Shown here piece by piece: positions 46,272-56,308 of a stretch of DNA of 64,000 bases (positions are counted from its first letter, which is position 1; every line of letters starts with the position of its first letter). Source of the stretch: Qipengyuania spongiae (GTDB taxonomy: Bacteria > Pseudomonadota > Alphaproteobacteria > Sphingomonadales > Sphingomonadaceae); NCBI RefSeq assembly GCF_026168555.1, contig NZ_CP092471.1:1622501-1686500 (forward strand), read 5' to 3'. The translations under genes were made by a program, and so were the position numbers. Under the pieces are notes generated by a model, which saw only the letters and a list, made by a program, of their open reading frames with translations, ran no database searches and had not been told where the DNA came from.

Positions 46272-47759
46272 ATGCGCATCGTCCCTCTCACCGCCATGTT
46301 GCTCGGCCTGATGCTGGTGTCAGGCTGCTCGCATCCCGACAGGGTCGGCGATGGTCCGGTCGCACCCGCCCGCGCGGCCCTGCCGCCTTTGCCGGAACGC
46401 TGGCGGGCAGTCGCCGATGCCGCAGGGCCGGTCGCGGACGGATGGGTCGCCGCCTTCGGCGACCCGCGCCTCGCCGCGCTCGTGGCCGAAGCGCAGGAGA
46501 AGAACAGTGATCTTCAGGCCGCCGCGGCGCAGGTCCAGCGCGCCGCAGCACTTGCCCGTCAGGCGCGTTCCGGGCTGCGTCCGGCCGTTCAGGCGGTCGG
46601 CCTGGGTTCGCGCAGCCATATCGAGATCGATGATATCGAAATCGGCGGGCAGGCCGGACTGCCGGTGCCGTCCAGCATCGAATATGACAGCACCAGCTTT
46701 CTGGGACTGGCGCAGGCGAGTTGGGAAATCGACCTGTGGGGCAGGATCAGCGATGGCTGGTATGCCGCGCTCGAGAACGAGGCGGCTGCCCGCGCCGACT
46801 ATTTCGCGGCCCGGCAATCGATTGCCGCGGGCGTGGCGCGCGCCTATCTGGTCTCGATCGAGGCTTCGCGGCAGGTGGGGCTGGCCGAGGAAGCGGTTGA
46901 TACGCTCGAACATCTGCATCGCCTGGTGGGTCTGCAGGTCCGCGAGGGCGTCGCGATGGATGGCGATCTGGCACTGATCCGCGCCAATCTCGAACAGGCG
47001 CGCGAGGCTCTCGCACGGGCACAGGGCGCGCGGCGCGAGGCGATCCGTGCTCTCGAACTACTGGTCGGGCGCTATCCCGCGGCCGAGTTCGCCTCGGGAA
47101 TTGACTTGCCGCCCATGCCAACGCCGCCGCCTGCCGGGCTGCCTTCGACGCTGCTCGAGCGGCGGCCCGATCTGGTCGCGGCCGAGCGGCGCGTCGCCGC
47201 CGCACTGCATGCCGAGGACCAGGCCAGCAAGGCGCGCCTGCCGCGCCTGTCGCTCACGGGGCTGGCGGGCGCGGTGTCGGACGCCCTTGAAAATATCTTC
47301 GATCCTACCGCGACCCTGTTCAGCATTGGCGGCAATGTCGCGGCGCCGATCTACCAGGGCGGCGCGCTGGCTGCCGGCGAAAACATTGCCGATGCCGAAC
47401 TGCGCGCGGCGATCGCGCAATATGCCGGCGCCGCGCTGGCCGCTTTCGAGGAGGTGGAAACCGCGCTCGACAGCGGCGTGGTGCTTCGCCGCCGCCGGGA
47501 CGCGGCCGTCATCCGCGTGCGCGAGATAGAGGAAGCGCTCAGGATCGAGGATCTGCGGTACAGGGTCGGCGAAAGCAGCCTGCTTGACGTGTTGCAGATC
47601 CGGCAGCAGGCGATCACTGCGCGCAGCGATCTGGCGACGATCGAGCGCATGGAACGCGAGCAGTTCGTCACGCTCAATCTGGCGCTCGGCGGAAGCTGGA
47701 ACGCGCCGGAGGCTGATCCCCCAGAGATTTCCGAGAAGGATGGCGATGCGAACCCGTAA
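46272..47759 (+). CDS. NodT-family outer membrane efflux lipoprotein
   Basis: 495 residues. Signal peptide with lipobox LVSGC, then two repeats of the TolC/OprM outer membrane factor domain, with the usual Ala/Gln/Arg-rich coiled-coil stretches (for example SDLQAAAAQVQRAAALARQ and RVAAALHAEDQASKARLP). It forms the outer membrane exit duct for the preceding RND pump. Three bases separate it from the pump gene and its end overlaps the following patatin gene. Confidence 0.93.
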   Translation: MRIVPLTAMLLGLMLVSGCSHPDRVGDGPVAPARAALPPLPERWRAVADAAGPVADGWVAAFGDPRLAALVAEAQEKNSDLQAAAAQVQRAAALARQARSGLRPAVQAVGLGSRSHIEIDDIEIGGQAGLPVPSSIEYDSTSFLGLAQASWEIDLWGRISDGWYAALENEAAARADYFAARQSIAAGVARAYLVSIEASRQVGLAEEAVDTLEHLHRLVGLQVREGVAMDGDLALIRANLEQAREALARAQGARREAIRALELLVGRYPAAEFASGIDLPPMPTPPPAGLPSTLLERRPDLVAAERRVAAALHAEDQASKARLPRLSLTGLAGAVSDALENIFDPTATLFSIGGNVAAPIYQGGALAAGENIADAELRAAIAQYAGAALAAFEEVETALDSGVVLRRRRDAAVIRVREIEEALRIEDLRYRVGESSLLDVLQIRQQAITARSDLATIERMEREQFVTLNLALGGSWNAPEADPPEISEKDGDANP

Positions 47760-48978
47760 AGAACTCCGCCTGACCATGATGCCGGGACAGGCCATCGACC
47801 TGGTGCGAACGCTCGTCCTGGGAGTGCTCGGCCCCGCATTGCTGCTTGGCGGTTGTGCCAGCTTCGACCGGCAACCGTTCGAGGCCGCGCAGATCGAAGC
47901 CGCGCACGCGCCGGATTCGCCGAAAATCCGCCATTGGGCCAATTCCCCCGACCTGTTGACACAGATCTCGATCGCCCCGCCACCGCCGGGCGAGCCACTG
48001 CGCGTGCTCGCGCTGTCGGGCGGTGGGGATGACGGGGCCTATGGTGCGGGTTTTCTCAACGGATGGTCGCAAACCGGCAAGCGACCTGAATTTGCCGTGG
48101 TCACTGGAGTCAGCACCGGGGCTCTCATCGCCCCCTTCGCGCTGCTCGGGCCGGACTACGACGACGAGCTGAAACGCGCCTATACCGAGATCACGCCCGA
48201 CGACATTTACAAGGACCGCTTCGCGTTGGCGATCCCGTTCTCGACCAGCGTCGCGACGACCGGGCCGCTCGAGGCTCTAATCGCCCGCTTCGCCACTGAT
48301 GCGGTGATCGATGCCATCGGCGAAGAGCACCGCAAGGGCCGGCGCCTGTTCGTCGGCACCGTCAGCCTCGACCGCCCCGGCAATGCGATCTGGGACATGG
48401 GAGCGATCGCGGCCGGTGATGCGCCCAGTCGCTATGCCCTTTTCCGGCGCATCCTGCTCGCCAGCAGCTCCGTCCCGGTGCAGTTCCCCCCGGTGCTGAT
48501 CGAGATGGAAGCGCAGGGAGAGCGAATCAGCGAACTCCATGTCGATGGCGGCACCATTGCGACCCTGATGGCCGCTCCGCCGGTCGCGAACGACCAGATC
48601 CTGCGGGACAGCCAGTCCCCAACGGAGCTGTATCTGCTGGTCAACGGCAAGATGGCAGGCGAGTTCGAGCTGATCGAAGCAGGTCTCTCCAGCATCGCCA
48701 AGCGGACGCTTGAGGTGATGCTCTTCTCCAGCCTCCAGGACCGTGTGGCCTCGGCCTATGTCTGGGCGAGATCGACCGGCGCCGGATATCACTTGACCTT
48801 TATCGAGCAGGACTTCGACGCGGACGAGCACGATCTTTTCGAGCAGGATTATATGCGCACGCTGTTCGACTATGGCGTGGAGCGCGGTCGGGCACAGGCA
48901 TGGCAGGATAGTCCGCCATCGTCGGATCCGGACACTGTCGCATCAGCCGTGCCCGAAACGACGAGTTCCGAGGATTAG
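47746..48978 (+). CDS. Patatin-like phospholipase lipoprotein
   Basis: 410 residues from ATG 47746, chosen because GAGAAGG lies 6 bp upstream (an ATG at 47740 would abut it). A lipoprotein signal ends LLLGGC (Cys37). The patatin hallmarks follow: oxyanion-hole glycines SGGGDDGAYG (about 91-100), nucleophile Ser123 in GVSTG and the catalytic Asp in VDGG near 266. It is therefore a Ser-Asp dyad acyl hydrolase, probably acting on envelope lipids. It overlaps the end of the efflux gene and so belongs to the same operon, an uncommon partner for an RND pump. Confidence 0.88.
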   Translation: MRTRKELRLTMMPGQAIDLVRTLVLGVLGPALLLGGCASFDRQPFEAAQIEAAHAPDSPKIRHWANSPDLLTQISIAPPPPGEPLRVLALSGGGDDGAYGAGFLNGWSQTGKRPEFAVVTGVSTGALIAPFALLGPDYDDELKRAYTEITPDDIYKDRFALAIPFSTSVATTGPLEALIARFATDAVIDAIGEEHRKGRRLFVGTVSLDRPGNAIWDMGAIAAGDAPSRYALFRRILLASSSVPVQFPPVLIEMEAQGERISELHVDGGTIATLMAAPPVANDQILRDSQSPTELYLLVNGKMAGEFELIEAGLSSIAKRTLEVMLFSSLQDRVASAYVWARSTGAGYHLTFIEQDFDADEHDLFEQDYMRTLFDYGVERGRAQAWQDSPPSSDPDTVASAVPETTSSED

Positions 48979-49010
48979 CGCCCGTCATGGCACCGGGACG
49001 AACATACCGC

Positions 49011-49200
49011 ATGAGCTTCGCCTTTTCCGATATCCCCCATCAATCCGGACGGCCGGCCGTCGTTAACGGCGCCAATAGCGGCACCGGCTACGAGATCGCC
49101 CCGCACCTGGCGATGAAAGGCGTGCGCGTGCTGCTGGCGTGTCGCGATGCCGAGCACGGCACTTTGCGTGTCTTACAGGCCGTGACCGATCCGCAAGCGG
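49011..49200 (+). pseudogene. Truncated short-chain dehydrogenase fragment
   Basis: The frame starting MSFAFSDIPHQSGRPAVV carries the Rossmann NAD(P)-binding motif NGANSGTGYE and the next strand (GVRVLLACRDAEHG), which is the first 60 or so residues of an SDR enzyme. After that the sequence stops resembling the family and the usual YxxxK active site is absent. It lies between the patatin and phospholipase D genes. It is a decayed or recombined remnant. Confidence 0.7.
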
Positions 49201-49405
49201 AAGGCGGCGACCATCCCGGTCCTTGCGGTCTCATGGGGATGCGTGGCCAGACTTCGGGTCGCGCGGTCGTGACAGACCCGACTCGCGACCGGGAGATGAC
49301 GAGAAAGCTGTGCAACAGGTCGGTTGCACTAACCGGAACAGAACCGGACATTGGCCCTGCTGTTCCGTCGCAGACAACGCCTCCCGACAGCGCACCGTAA
49401 CGCGG

Positions 49406-50911
49406 ATGCGCGACCGGCACCCTCCGTTCATGATACAGCGCGCAGCTTCTCATGCGTTCGGAAATACGGCACTTTCCGCAATCGGCTTGAGTGTCGCTAA
49501 GCACGCGGTGGGCCATCCCGGCCTGACGGGCGTTGCACTTGTCGAGGACGGCATAGACGCGTTTGCCATCCGCTCTCGACTCATCGCCGCGGCCGAAAGA
49601 TCGATCGACCTGCAATATTACATCTGGCGCGACGATCTGACCGGTAATCTCCTGCTGGAAGACTTGCGCAGAGCGGCAGCGCGGGGTGTACGGGTCCGTC
49701 TGCTGGTTGACGATAACGGCATTCCCGGCCTCGACCGCAAATTGCGCTGGCTGGCCAGCGACCGCAATTTCGAAATCCGCATTTTCAATCCGTTTCGAAA
49801 CCGACACTTCAAGCCGCTCGATTTCCTGCTGGATTTCCACCGCGTCAATCGCAGGATGCATTCGAAAAGCTTTACAGTCGACAATCAGATAACCTGTGTC
49901 GGCGGGCGTAATGTCGGAGACGAGTACTTCGCCAACCGAGAGCAGGGGATTTTTGCCGATGTGGATGCGCTTTGCGTAGGCGCGGTGGTGCAAGAAGTCT
50001 CCGAATGTTTCGATGCGTTCTGGAATTGTCCCGCTGCAGTCGAAATCGACTGCATCGTGAAGGAAGATCCGAAGCAGTACGCGGCAAGCGGGGCAACTGA
50101 TTTCACGCGGTCAGTTTCCGGCCCCTCCGCGACCGATTATCTAAGCCGTGCCGCCGGATCTGTTTTGCTTGAGCGTGCGCGGGCCGGACGGATTGAATTC
50201 GAATGGGTGCCCGTCGAGCTGGTCAGCGATCGGCCCGCCAAGGTTTTCGGACAATCGCGTCAAGGTGATCTCATGGCTAGCGTCCTCAGGAGTCTCATCG
50301 GTCAACCGGAAAGGGAATTGCTCGTCGTTTCGGGCTATTTCGTGCCGACCTCATCAGGTGCCAGGGCCTTTGCGCAAATGGCACGCAACGGGGTCGATGT
50401 GCGCGTCCTGACCAATTCCTTTGCTTCGACCGATGTCGCTATGGTTCATGCCGGATATGCAAAGCATCGGCATTTTCTCGTGAAGTCGGGGGTGCGTCTG
50501 TATGAGATGCCTGCCCCTGGAGACCGGCCCAAGACCACCCGCAAATCTCTGCGTCGACCTTCGCCGCGCAACACAAACGAGAATGCCACCCTGCATGCCA
50601 AGATGTTCGCTGTAGACGGCCGTCGGGTCTTTGTCGGTTCTTTCAATTTCGATCCGCGCTCTTTCGCTCTCAATACTGAGCTCGGGATCGTCATCCAGAG
50701 TGAGAATCTGGCGGCACAGATGCACCACGCCTTCGATACCATGATCGCGTCCGGCTCCTACAAAATCGTCGTGGATGACAAAGGCCGACTGAACTGGATG
50801 GACATGCGCGACGATGTCCGTCAATGTGAACTGGCCGAGCCTGGAACCACATGGTGGTCGCGAGTGCTCACTCGCCTTCTCAGCAAAACGCCGATCGATT
50901 GGCTGCTGTGA
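49406..50911 (+). CDS. Phospholipase D / cardiolipin synthase-like protein
   Basis: About 501 residues from ATG 49406 (ATG 49430 is possible; neither has a strong ribosome site). Two HKD motifs are present: HSKSFTVDNQITCVGGRN in the first half and HAKMFAVDGRRVFVGSFN near the C-terminus. It lacks the N-terminal membrane helices of classical ClsA, so it resembles ClsC-type or stand-alone PLD enzymes. It should transfer or hydrolyse phosphatidyl groups. It lies downstream of the patatin gene, so the two may act on envelope lipids together (inferred). Confidence 0.87.
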   Translation: MRDRHPPFMIQRAASHAFGNTALSAIGLSVAKHAVGHPGLTGVALVEDGIDAFAIRSRLIAAAERSIDLQYYIWRDDLTGNLLLEDLRRAAARGVRVRLLVDDNGIPGLDRKLRWLASDRNFEIRIFNPFRNRHFKPLDFLLDFHRVNRRMHSKSFTVDNQITCVGGRNVGDEYFANREQGIFADVDALCVGAVVQEVSECFDAFWNCPAAVEIDCIVKEDPKQYAASGATDFTRSVSGPSATDYLSRAAGSVLLERARAGRIEFEWVPVELVSDRPAKVFGQSRQGDLMASVLRSLIGQPERELLVVSGYFVPTSSGARAFAQMARNGVDVRVLTNSFASTDVAMVHAGYAKHRHFLVKSGVRLYEMPAPGDRPKTTRKSLRRPSPRNTNENATLHAKMFAVDGRRVFVGSFNFDPRSFALNTELGIVIQSENLAAQMHHAFDTMIASGSYKIVVDDKGRLNWMDMRDDVRQCELAEPGTTWWSRVLTRLLSKTPIDWLL

Positions 50912-50932
50912 ATACCATCTGGGCGCGGCGAC

Positions 50933-52693
50933 CTACGCGCCGACGTCATTCTCCTGGGTCACCAAATGGACCGTCCGCGTCGGGTAGGCGATAGCGAGAC
51001 CGGCTGCCTTCAACCTCTCGAAAATGGCCAGCAGCAGTTCCTGCCGGATCAGTCGGCTTTCCGCGTAATCGGCAACCATGATGTAGGACCAGATCTCGAT
51101 ATCCAGCGAGCTCTCGCCGAAATGAGCAAATCGAGCACGGAGGCCATCCTTTTCAATCAGGTGGTGATCGCGCAGGATCTGCTCGATAATCTCCACGGCC
51201 CGGCGCAGCTGGCCTGCGGAGATACCGTATTCGACGCCGATCGTGGGATTGAAGAGAAAGCGGTCGCGCTTGGCAAAGTTTTCGATCTCGCGGGAGGAAA
51301 AATCACCGTTCGGGATGGTGACGAGCGTGCGTTCATTCGTGCGAATCCTCGTCGAGCGCATACCGATATCCTCTACGGTGCCGACAATATCTCCCGCGCG
51401 GCAGAAGTCTCCGACCTGAACAGGGCGGTCTGCGATGACGTTCAGGCTGCCGATCAAATTCTCCACGGCCTTCTGTGCGCCTAACGCCAAGGCGATGCCG
51501 CCAATGCCCAATGCGGCAATGCCCGTGGTCACATCGACCCCCAGCGTGTCGAGGACCGCTACCGTCGCCAATAGGAAGAGCACTATCTTTGCCGTACGCC
51601 GCAACAGGACGACGACCGACACTGCCTGCCGCCGCTGGCGGCGTTCCATCCGGGCACTAGCAACGCGTGCGATGGCATCGACCAGGCGCAGCGCAAACCA
51701 AGCAAGCGCTACCCAGCCAACGATACCGATATAGCGCAGCAAGGTCTGGCGCGCGACGATGGACGCCTCGATGCTGCCCGTCCACAGGTGGAAGGTCACC
51801 ACTGCGAGAAACAGGCTGAGCGGCGGCAAGGCGGCCTGCGTGAAGCGGTAGATCGCGCTTTTCTCGCGGTCGGCCACAAAACGCCGCATGATGGCCAGAA
51901 GTCCGGCCGATATAAGCCAGTAGAGAAAGAAACTGCCGGCTGCGCTCCCGAGCAAGAGAGCCCAGTCCTGCAGCGGGGCTCCGGCCACCTCGGCGCTTTC
52001 ACCGTCTTCCGGTTCAGCCGGATTTGTCGCCGCCACAGACACTGCTTCGAGAGCTTCAACGGTCTCCTGCGAAATCCCCCAGACCTCGCTGCCGACAGGG
52101 CTGTCGGTCCGGGTGAGAAGGATCGGCAGACTTTCCTCGCCGCCGAGCCTGCCTACCTCTTCGGTGTCGGCCGGCAGTTCATCGTCGAGACGCCCACTCG
52201 CTTCGTTCGACAAGGCACCGAAAGGCAGGAGCGTCCCCTGTTGGTCGAGCGCGGCTTGCAGCTTGGTGGCCCAGATCGCTCCTTGATCGACAAGTTGAGC
52301 CTCATCCTCTTCCGCAGACAGGTGGAAATAGTGAGCAGCCCTCGTGTAGTCCTTCGCCGCCAGGGCGCTGATCAGGCCGGTCACCGTTCCACGCGGCGTC
52401 TCGCGACCGAAAGGGTCGGTAGCCACTTCAGCGGCCTGCTCGGCCATCGGCTCCGCCACAGGAGCGATTTGAGCGGAAGCCGGTGTTAAGGCGGCGCAGG
52501 CGACCAGCAATAAAAGGGCAGAAAGACGGAGAACCGATATCGGTCCGATCGGGATATTATCTGGAAGGCGCTGGCCATCGCAGTTCCGCAATGGCTTCAA
52601 CCCTACGAACCTACGAAAGACAGAGATTGCATTCCAACCGCTAAAGCTCGGCTCACTGATCGATCGGAGAGATTGCCTTGGGGGAAAGGCCAT
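50933..52693 (-). CDS. MscS-family mechanosensitive channel with periplasmic extension
   Basis: Up to 586 residues. The N-terminal part includes a signal-like hydrophobic stretch (VLRLSALLLLVACAALTPASA near 53-75) and a soluble periplasmic region with TPRGTVTGLISALAAKDYTRAA. Several membrane helices follow (about 245-400). The pore helix GIAALGIGGIALALGAQKAVENLIGS and the beta domain after DRPVQVGDFC are the MscS core. It gates ions on membrane tension and protects against osmotic shock. The true start could be nearer residue 50, ahead of the signal. It converges on the phospholipase gene. Confidence 0.9.
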   Translation of the reverse strand: MAFPPRQSLRSISEPSFSGWNAISVFRRFVGLKPLRNCDGQRLPDNIPIGPISVLRLSALLLLVACAALTPASAQIAPVAEPMAEQAAEVATDPFGRETPRGTVTGLISALAAKDYTRAAHYFHLSAEEDEAQLVDQGAIWATKLQAALDQQGTLLPFGALSNEASGRLDDELPADTEEVGRLGGEESLPILLTRTDSPVGSEVWGISQETVEALEAVSVAATNPAEPEDGESAEVAGAPLQDWALLLGSAAGSFFLYWLISAGLLAIMRRFVADREKSAIYRFTQAALPPLSLFLAVVTFHLWTGSIEASIVARQTLLRYIGIVGWVALAWFALRLVDAIARVASARMERRQRRQAVSVVVLLRRTAKIVLFLLATVAVLDTLGVDVTTGIAALGIGGIALALGAQKAVENLIGSLNVIADRPVQVGDFCRAGDIVGTVEDIGMRSTRIRTNERTLVTIPNGDFSSREIENFAKRDRFLFNPTIGVEYGISAGQLRRAVEIIEQILRDHHLIEKDGLRARFAHFGESSLDIEIWSYIMVADYAESRLIRQELLLAIFERLKAAGLAIAYPTRTVHLVTQENDVGA

Positions 52694-52888
52694 TTTTGCT
52701 GGCGCCGGCGATGAAAGAAAGTAAACTCACCGGTACCATGCCGTTTTCCGTTGCGGCAGGCAAGCGTTCATGTGGGCATCATTAGTCCGCGTTGCCCGCT
52801 GCGGAGCTTTGCCTGGCCATACCACAAAGGCCTCGTCCTACTGGGCAGCAGATCAGATGGCCGAACCAATGCAATAGTGAGAGAATAG

Positions 52889-53551
52889 ATGTCACTTCCC
52901 CGCAGAACCTCAAGCGGCGGTCGTCCTTCAAAAGAGGAGGCCGAGAAACTAGGCGAGCACATATTGCAGGAAGCGCTGCAGGAATTTATCGCTAAGGGCC
53001 TCGATGCGTCCCGGATGGACGCGATCGCCGCTTCGGCCCACGTATCGAAGCGAACACTTTACGCACGCTACAAATCCAAGGATGAACTGCTATGTGCGAC
53101 GATGGACTATGGTATTGCGAAGCACATCCGTCCGGTGAGCACTCTTCCTGCCAATGGCCCCATTCGCGAGCGCCTCGAAGCCGTTGCGCATAAATTTCTA
53201 GAAGCCTCGCTCACCGCAGAAGGCCGCGGCATACAGACCTTGCTGACATGGCTTGCCAATTACCGCCCCGATTTGCAGAACAAGATCAGGGCCAAAGCCG
53301 TGGCTGACGTTACCGGCGTTATGAACCAAATTCTAAAGGACGGCTACGCAAACGGAGAAATTGCGTTCTCAGACTTCCCGGCGATCGCTAAGATAGTCTT
53401 CGACTTATTATTCTCCTTGCCGAATTATGAAATACTGAGGGGCATGGGTCCCGAATATCATGGCAGCGAATCCGTCAGCCTGGACAAGGAACTTGATTTC
53501 GTGATGGCTGCACTTCGCACTGGCGTCGTCTTTTCGACGAATGGGCGGTAA
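52889..53551 (+). CDS. TetR-family transcriptional regulator
   Basis: 220 residues. The N-terminal HTH reads FIAKGLDASRMDAIAASAHVSKRTLYARYKSKDELL (split across about 33-69), with the TetR signature K-T-L-Y-R-Y. The C-terminal part is a helical ligand-binding domain of the AcrR_C type. It is divergent from the MscS gene with about 200 bp between. There is no obvious target directly downstream, since the next sequence is decayed; the RND operon at 42-49 kb is a possible target but this is not shown. Confidence 0.92.
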   Translation: MSLPRRTSSGGRPSKEEAEKLGEHILQEALQEFIAKGLDASRMDAIAASAHVSKRTLYARYKSKDELLCATMDYGIAKHIRPVSTLPANGPIRERLEAVAHKFLEASLTAEGRGIQTLLTWLANYRPDLQNKIRAKAVADVTGVMNQILKDGYANGEIAFSDFPAIAKIVFDLLFSLPNYEILRGMGPEYHGSESVSLDKELDFVMAALRTGVVFSTNGR

Positions 53552-53968
53552 GCTGGCGCATATCTTATAAATCAGTAACTTCGTTGCATTGGTTTGAACC
53601 TAAAGATATTTCAGTATCCTTCGGATTCATCGTGATCGGAGTGTCCAGAAGATGGCCCCGGCTCAATGTGCTCTGGAATCTCGTCGAGCAATGTTCTGCC
53701 AGAGGCGTACCGCCGCCCGAGCGTCTCGATAAACCCTTAGTAACGCTTCGCATCACGATCTCCTACAGATCAATGCCGTCGTCGGGGTTGCGAGGCCTGT
53801 CGCGCCAGCCCTTGCATCCGTCGCCGCAAGGCCGATGCGCGCGCAGCTTCATCCGGGTCATCCTCGAAAATCGCGAACTCGCCGGTCGGTAACGAGTCCG
53901 GCGTTTCTCGTGCGATATCGAGATGATCGGGCAGTTCGGGTTCGCGGCGGAGCCCATGAGTTTTCTCC
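53552..53968. other. Gene-poor spacer with a possible small leftward frame
   Basis: About 420 bp between the TetR gene and a kinase remnant. The only frame with gene-like composition is leftward, 53970-53770 (66 residues, opening MEKTHGLRREPELPDHLD, acidic and Arg-rich). I recognise no family in it and it may be a remnant. Otherwise nothing is seen. Confidence 0.35.
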
Positions 53969-54514
53969 ATGACGGGCCGGTCGGGAGCCTCTCTCCTGAC
54001 CTCAAAACTTTCACGAAGCGCAGCGTCGCCCTCTTACTATAAAGAGAGCGACGCCGCGGTCTGGGCGACGGTGGAGGTCAACCTTACGGCTCTGACTGGT
54101 GATCTATTGGCGCTGCATTCAGATGAGGACCGCATCGGCCTCGACCTTTCGCCGGCAAGCCATGTGCTGGGTGATCCCACCGCGCTCGGACGGATTTTTG
54201 ATAACCTCGTCGATAATGCCCTGCGCCACGCCTCGACCGTCACGGTAAGGAATGTTTCGGATGGCGGTAAGACCTGCTGGTCGTTTGAGGACGATGGCCC
54301 GGGAGTTGCGCCCGACCAACAACTGACGTTAGGCACGGCCTATGCCCGTTTCGATCCGTCACGCGATCGACAGACGGGCGGAGCCGGCCTTGGCTTAGCG
54401 ATCGTCTGCGGACTTGCCGAAGCCATAGGCGGCTCCGTCTCGTTCCGGTCCAAGCCGGGCCGAGGACTGCATGTGCAAGTCGTGCTGTTGTCGGCGGGTA
54501 GAAGCTCAGAATGA
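53969..54514 (+). pseudogene. Sensor histidine kinase remnant (C-terminal ATPase domain)
   Basis: From about 54050 the frame encodes a HATPase domain only: N-box NLVDNALRHA, G1 box DDGPGVAP and G2 box GGAGLGLAIV. The sensor, membrane helices, HAMP and phospho-acceptor His region are absent, and the N-terminal 25 residues do not fit a kinase. No response regulator gene is adjacent. It is a 5'-truncated gene left by recombination, although the ATPase part has no internal stop. Confidence 0.8.
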
Positions 54515-54585
54515 GCGAGACTCCACTGCAGACTGATAATAATCGGAGGAGTAAATCAAATTGATAAAATTGAGGATCATCAACG

Positions 54586-55044
54586 ATGAGTATCGTCGCT
54601 CAACTCGCGATCGGAACGGTGACCGTTGCACTTACCATCATCATGCAAGCGTGTTTTGCCGCAATAGCCTTCTCAGTCGATGATCGCTTCACGCCGCCTC
54701 GCACGCGAACAACACGCTTTGGAGCGACCTTGCTTCTTGCCGCTTCTACGATATGGATGCTGCTCGCTATCACGCTGGCGGCTTGGATTTGGGCGGGCCT
54801 GTTTATTGTATTGGGTGCCTTCGAAGCGCTGGAACCGGCGCTCTATTTCGCAACGGTTTCCCTGACGACGCTAGGCTTCGGCGACGTTATCCTCTCGCAG
54901 GATGTGCGGCTGCTGTCTGCGATCGTGGCTGCCAACGGCCTCGTCATGTTCGGTTTGAGCACTGCGTTTCTTCTCGAATTCGTGGGTCAGGTGCGCGAGG
55001 AGAAAGGCAGTTCGACGCGATCCCACATTTCGACGGCAGAATGA
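54586..55044 (+). CDS. Small two-pore-helix ion channel-like membrane protein
   Basis: 152 residues. Hydrophobic segments lie at about 5-30, 45-75 and 105-130, with a pore-loop between the last two carrying TLGFGD (95-100), a variant of the potassium selectivity filter TVGYGD. This is the layout of Ion_trans_2-type bacterial channels, with one extra N-terminal helix. The Phe for Tyr change is common in channels; the Leu for Val change may alter selectivity. GGAGGAG is well upstream of the start. Flanked by decayed genes but itself intact. Confidence 0.82.
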   Translation: MSIVAQLAIGTVTVALTIIMQACFAAIAFSVDDRFTPPRTRTTRFGATLLLAASTIWMLLAITLAAWIWAGLFIVLGAFEALEPALYFATVSLTTLGFGDVILSQDVRLLSAIVAANGLVMFGLSTAFLLEFVGQVREEKGSSTRSHISTAE

Positions 55045-55466
55045 CTTCGTACAGAACCGGCTCACTTTGGCTAGCATAAACGATTGTGCCTGCCCACTCT
55101 ACCCGCATCGCCTTGTCCAAGTAGAAAACGCCGATCCGCCCGGGTTTCGACAAATAGTCTGGGGCTTGGCGCTTGCGTAGACTGGATGGTCAAAAGTGGA
55201 ATGGCGGGTTGCGACTCTAATGTCGGTCCTAACCACCAACTCGGCGGTTCGCCAGAAGCAGATGTTCGCATGGCATGCGCTCAGGTCGGCTTCGCCCTCT
55301 CATCCCAGTCATCCGAGCATTGAGGGCTACGTTCCGAAAGCGGACGTCGGTTCGAGGGCGTCGGAGCGATGCCCATATCGGACAATAGGATTAGTCGGCT
55401 TAACGGAGATGGATTGGGCTTAAGGACATCTCGAACGGTGGCAACAAAGCGACCTGGGTTCGGTCT
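55045..55466. other. Gene-free stretch
   Basis: About 420 bp between the channel gene and a decayed leftward region. Short frames on both strands have no recognisable composition or ribosome sites. I see no repeats or regulatory dyads that stand out. Confidence 0.4.
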
Positions 55467-55913
55467 TTATCCGCCTTTGACTTGTGCAGGGTCGAGCGCC
55501 TGCACCGGGGTTGCGAGAAAGCGGAATGGCTCGGCGGTTCCTTGCTTCGCGGCCGCGACAGCGTTGATGAGCAGCGCCGCCGAAGCGGCAAACCTTTCGA
55601 TTGAATTTGCCTTGCCAAGCCAGACCCGCGAGGCCTTGGGCGACACGCCCACGGTAACTTCCAGCGCGGCATTGCGCGAACGCGCGGCCGACCGGTAGAA
55701 GCTCTGGTCATCAAAGGGGTCGAGCGAATAGTCCAGATCCTGTCCGGCAAGGATCTTGGCATCGGCCTTCGTGGCACTTCTCCGGTGAACGCCCGACAGC
55801 CACAGAGTCCGCGCCTGGCCATTCTCCAGAAATGCGGCGGCCATGGTTGAACGGGATATCGGCAAGAGCCAGGTCGGTGGAACGGCTCGACGTCTCTGAC
55901 CTTGCCGATTCAT
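55467..55913 (-). pseudogene. Unrecognised leftward frame, likely gene remnant
   Basis: 148 codons of open frame immediately after the RND fragment on the same strand. The N-terminal third is Arg-rich and unlike a normal start; the middle reads TKADAKILAGQDLDYSLDPF and the end VWLGKANSIERFAASAALLI, which look like real protein but match no family I know. It is probably the end of a gene whose beginning was lost when it was joined to the RND fragment. Coding status is uncertain. Confidence 0.35.
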
Positions 55914-56179
55914 CGGAAAGCCTCGCGGTTTGGCTGAAGTGCGATCTCACCTTTGATGCTGCCGAGATTGTCGCGAACGTCGACTACGCCAACCTCGTCT
56001 TCCAGCAGCGCCTGCACGTCCTGCGACAGCTCTTGCAGCTTCAACATGTCGGGGCCGGTCAGGACGATTTGGATCGGATCGCCCGATGTTGGCTGTCCGG
56101 TCTCGGGTGCCACCAGTAGAGTGGCACCGGCGACATTGCGGTCGAGATAGGTCTGTAAAGTCGGGTCGGCAGTCCTCAT
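55911..56179 (-). pseudogene. RND efflux permease fragment
   Basis: About 89 codons encode one porter subdomain of an RND pump (RTADPTLQTYLDRNVAGATLL, then IQIVLTGPDMLKLQELS and VGVVDVRDNLGS), then stop. A complete pump has over 1000 residues, so this is a small internal piece with neither start nor membrane helices. It is a different sequence from the RND permease at 43-46 kb, so it derives from another pump. Confidence 0.8.
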
Positions 56180-56308
56180 TTACGCGGGCGGGCGAGAGGA
56201 AACGAACTGCATCGCAAGGTCGCTCGACTATCGCCAAGCGTCCCAGTGGACGCCCCACGAAGATCGGACAGGCAATCCTCGCAGACGTGCGACACCTGCT
56301 GAGAGGCT

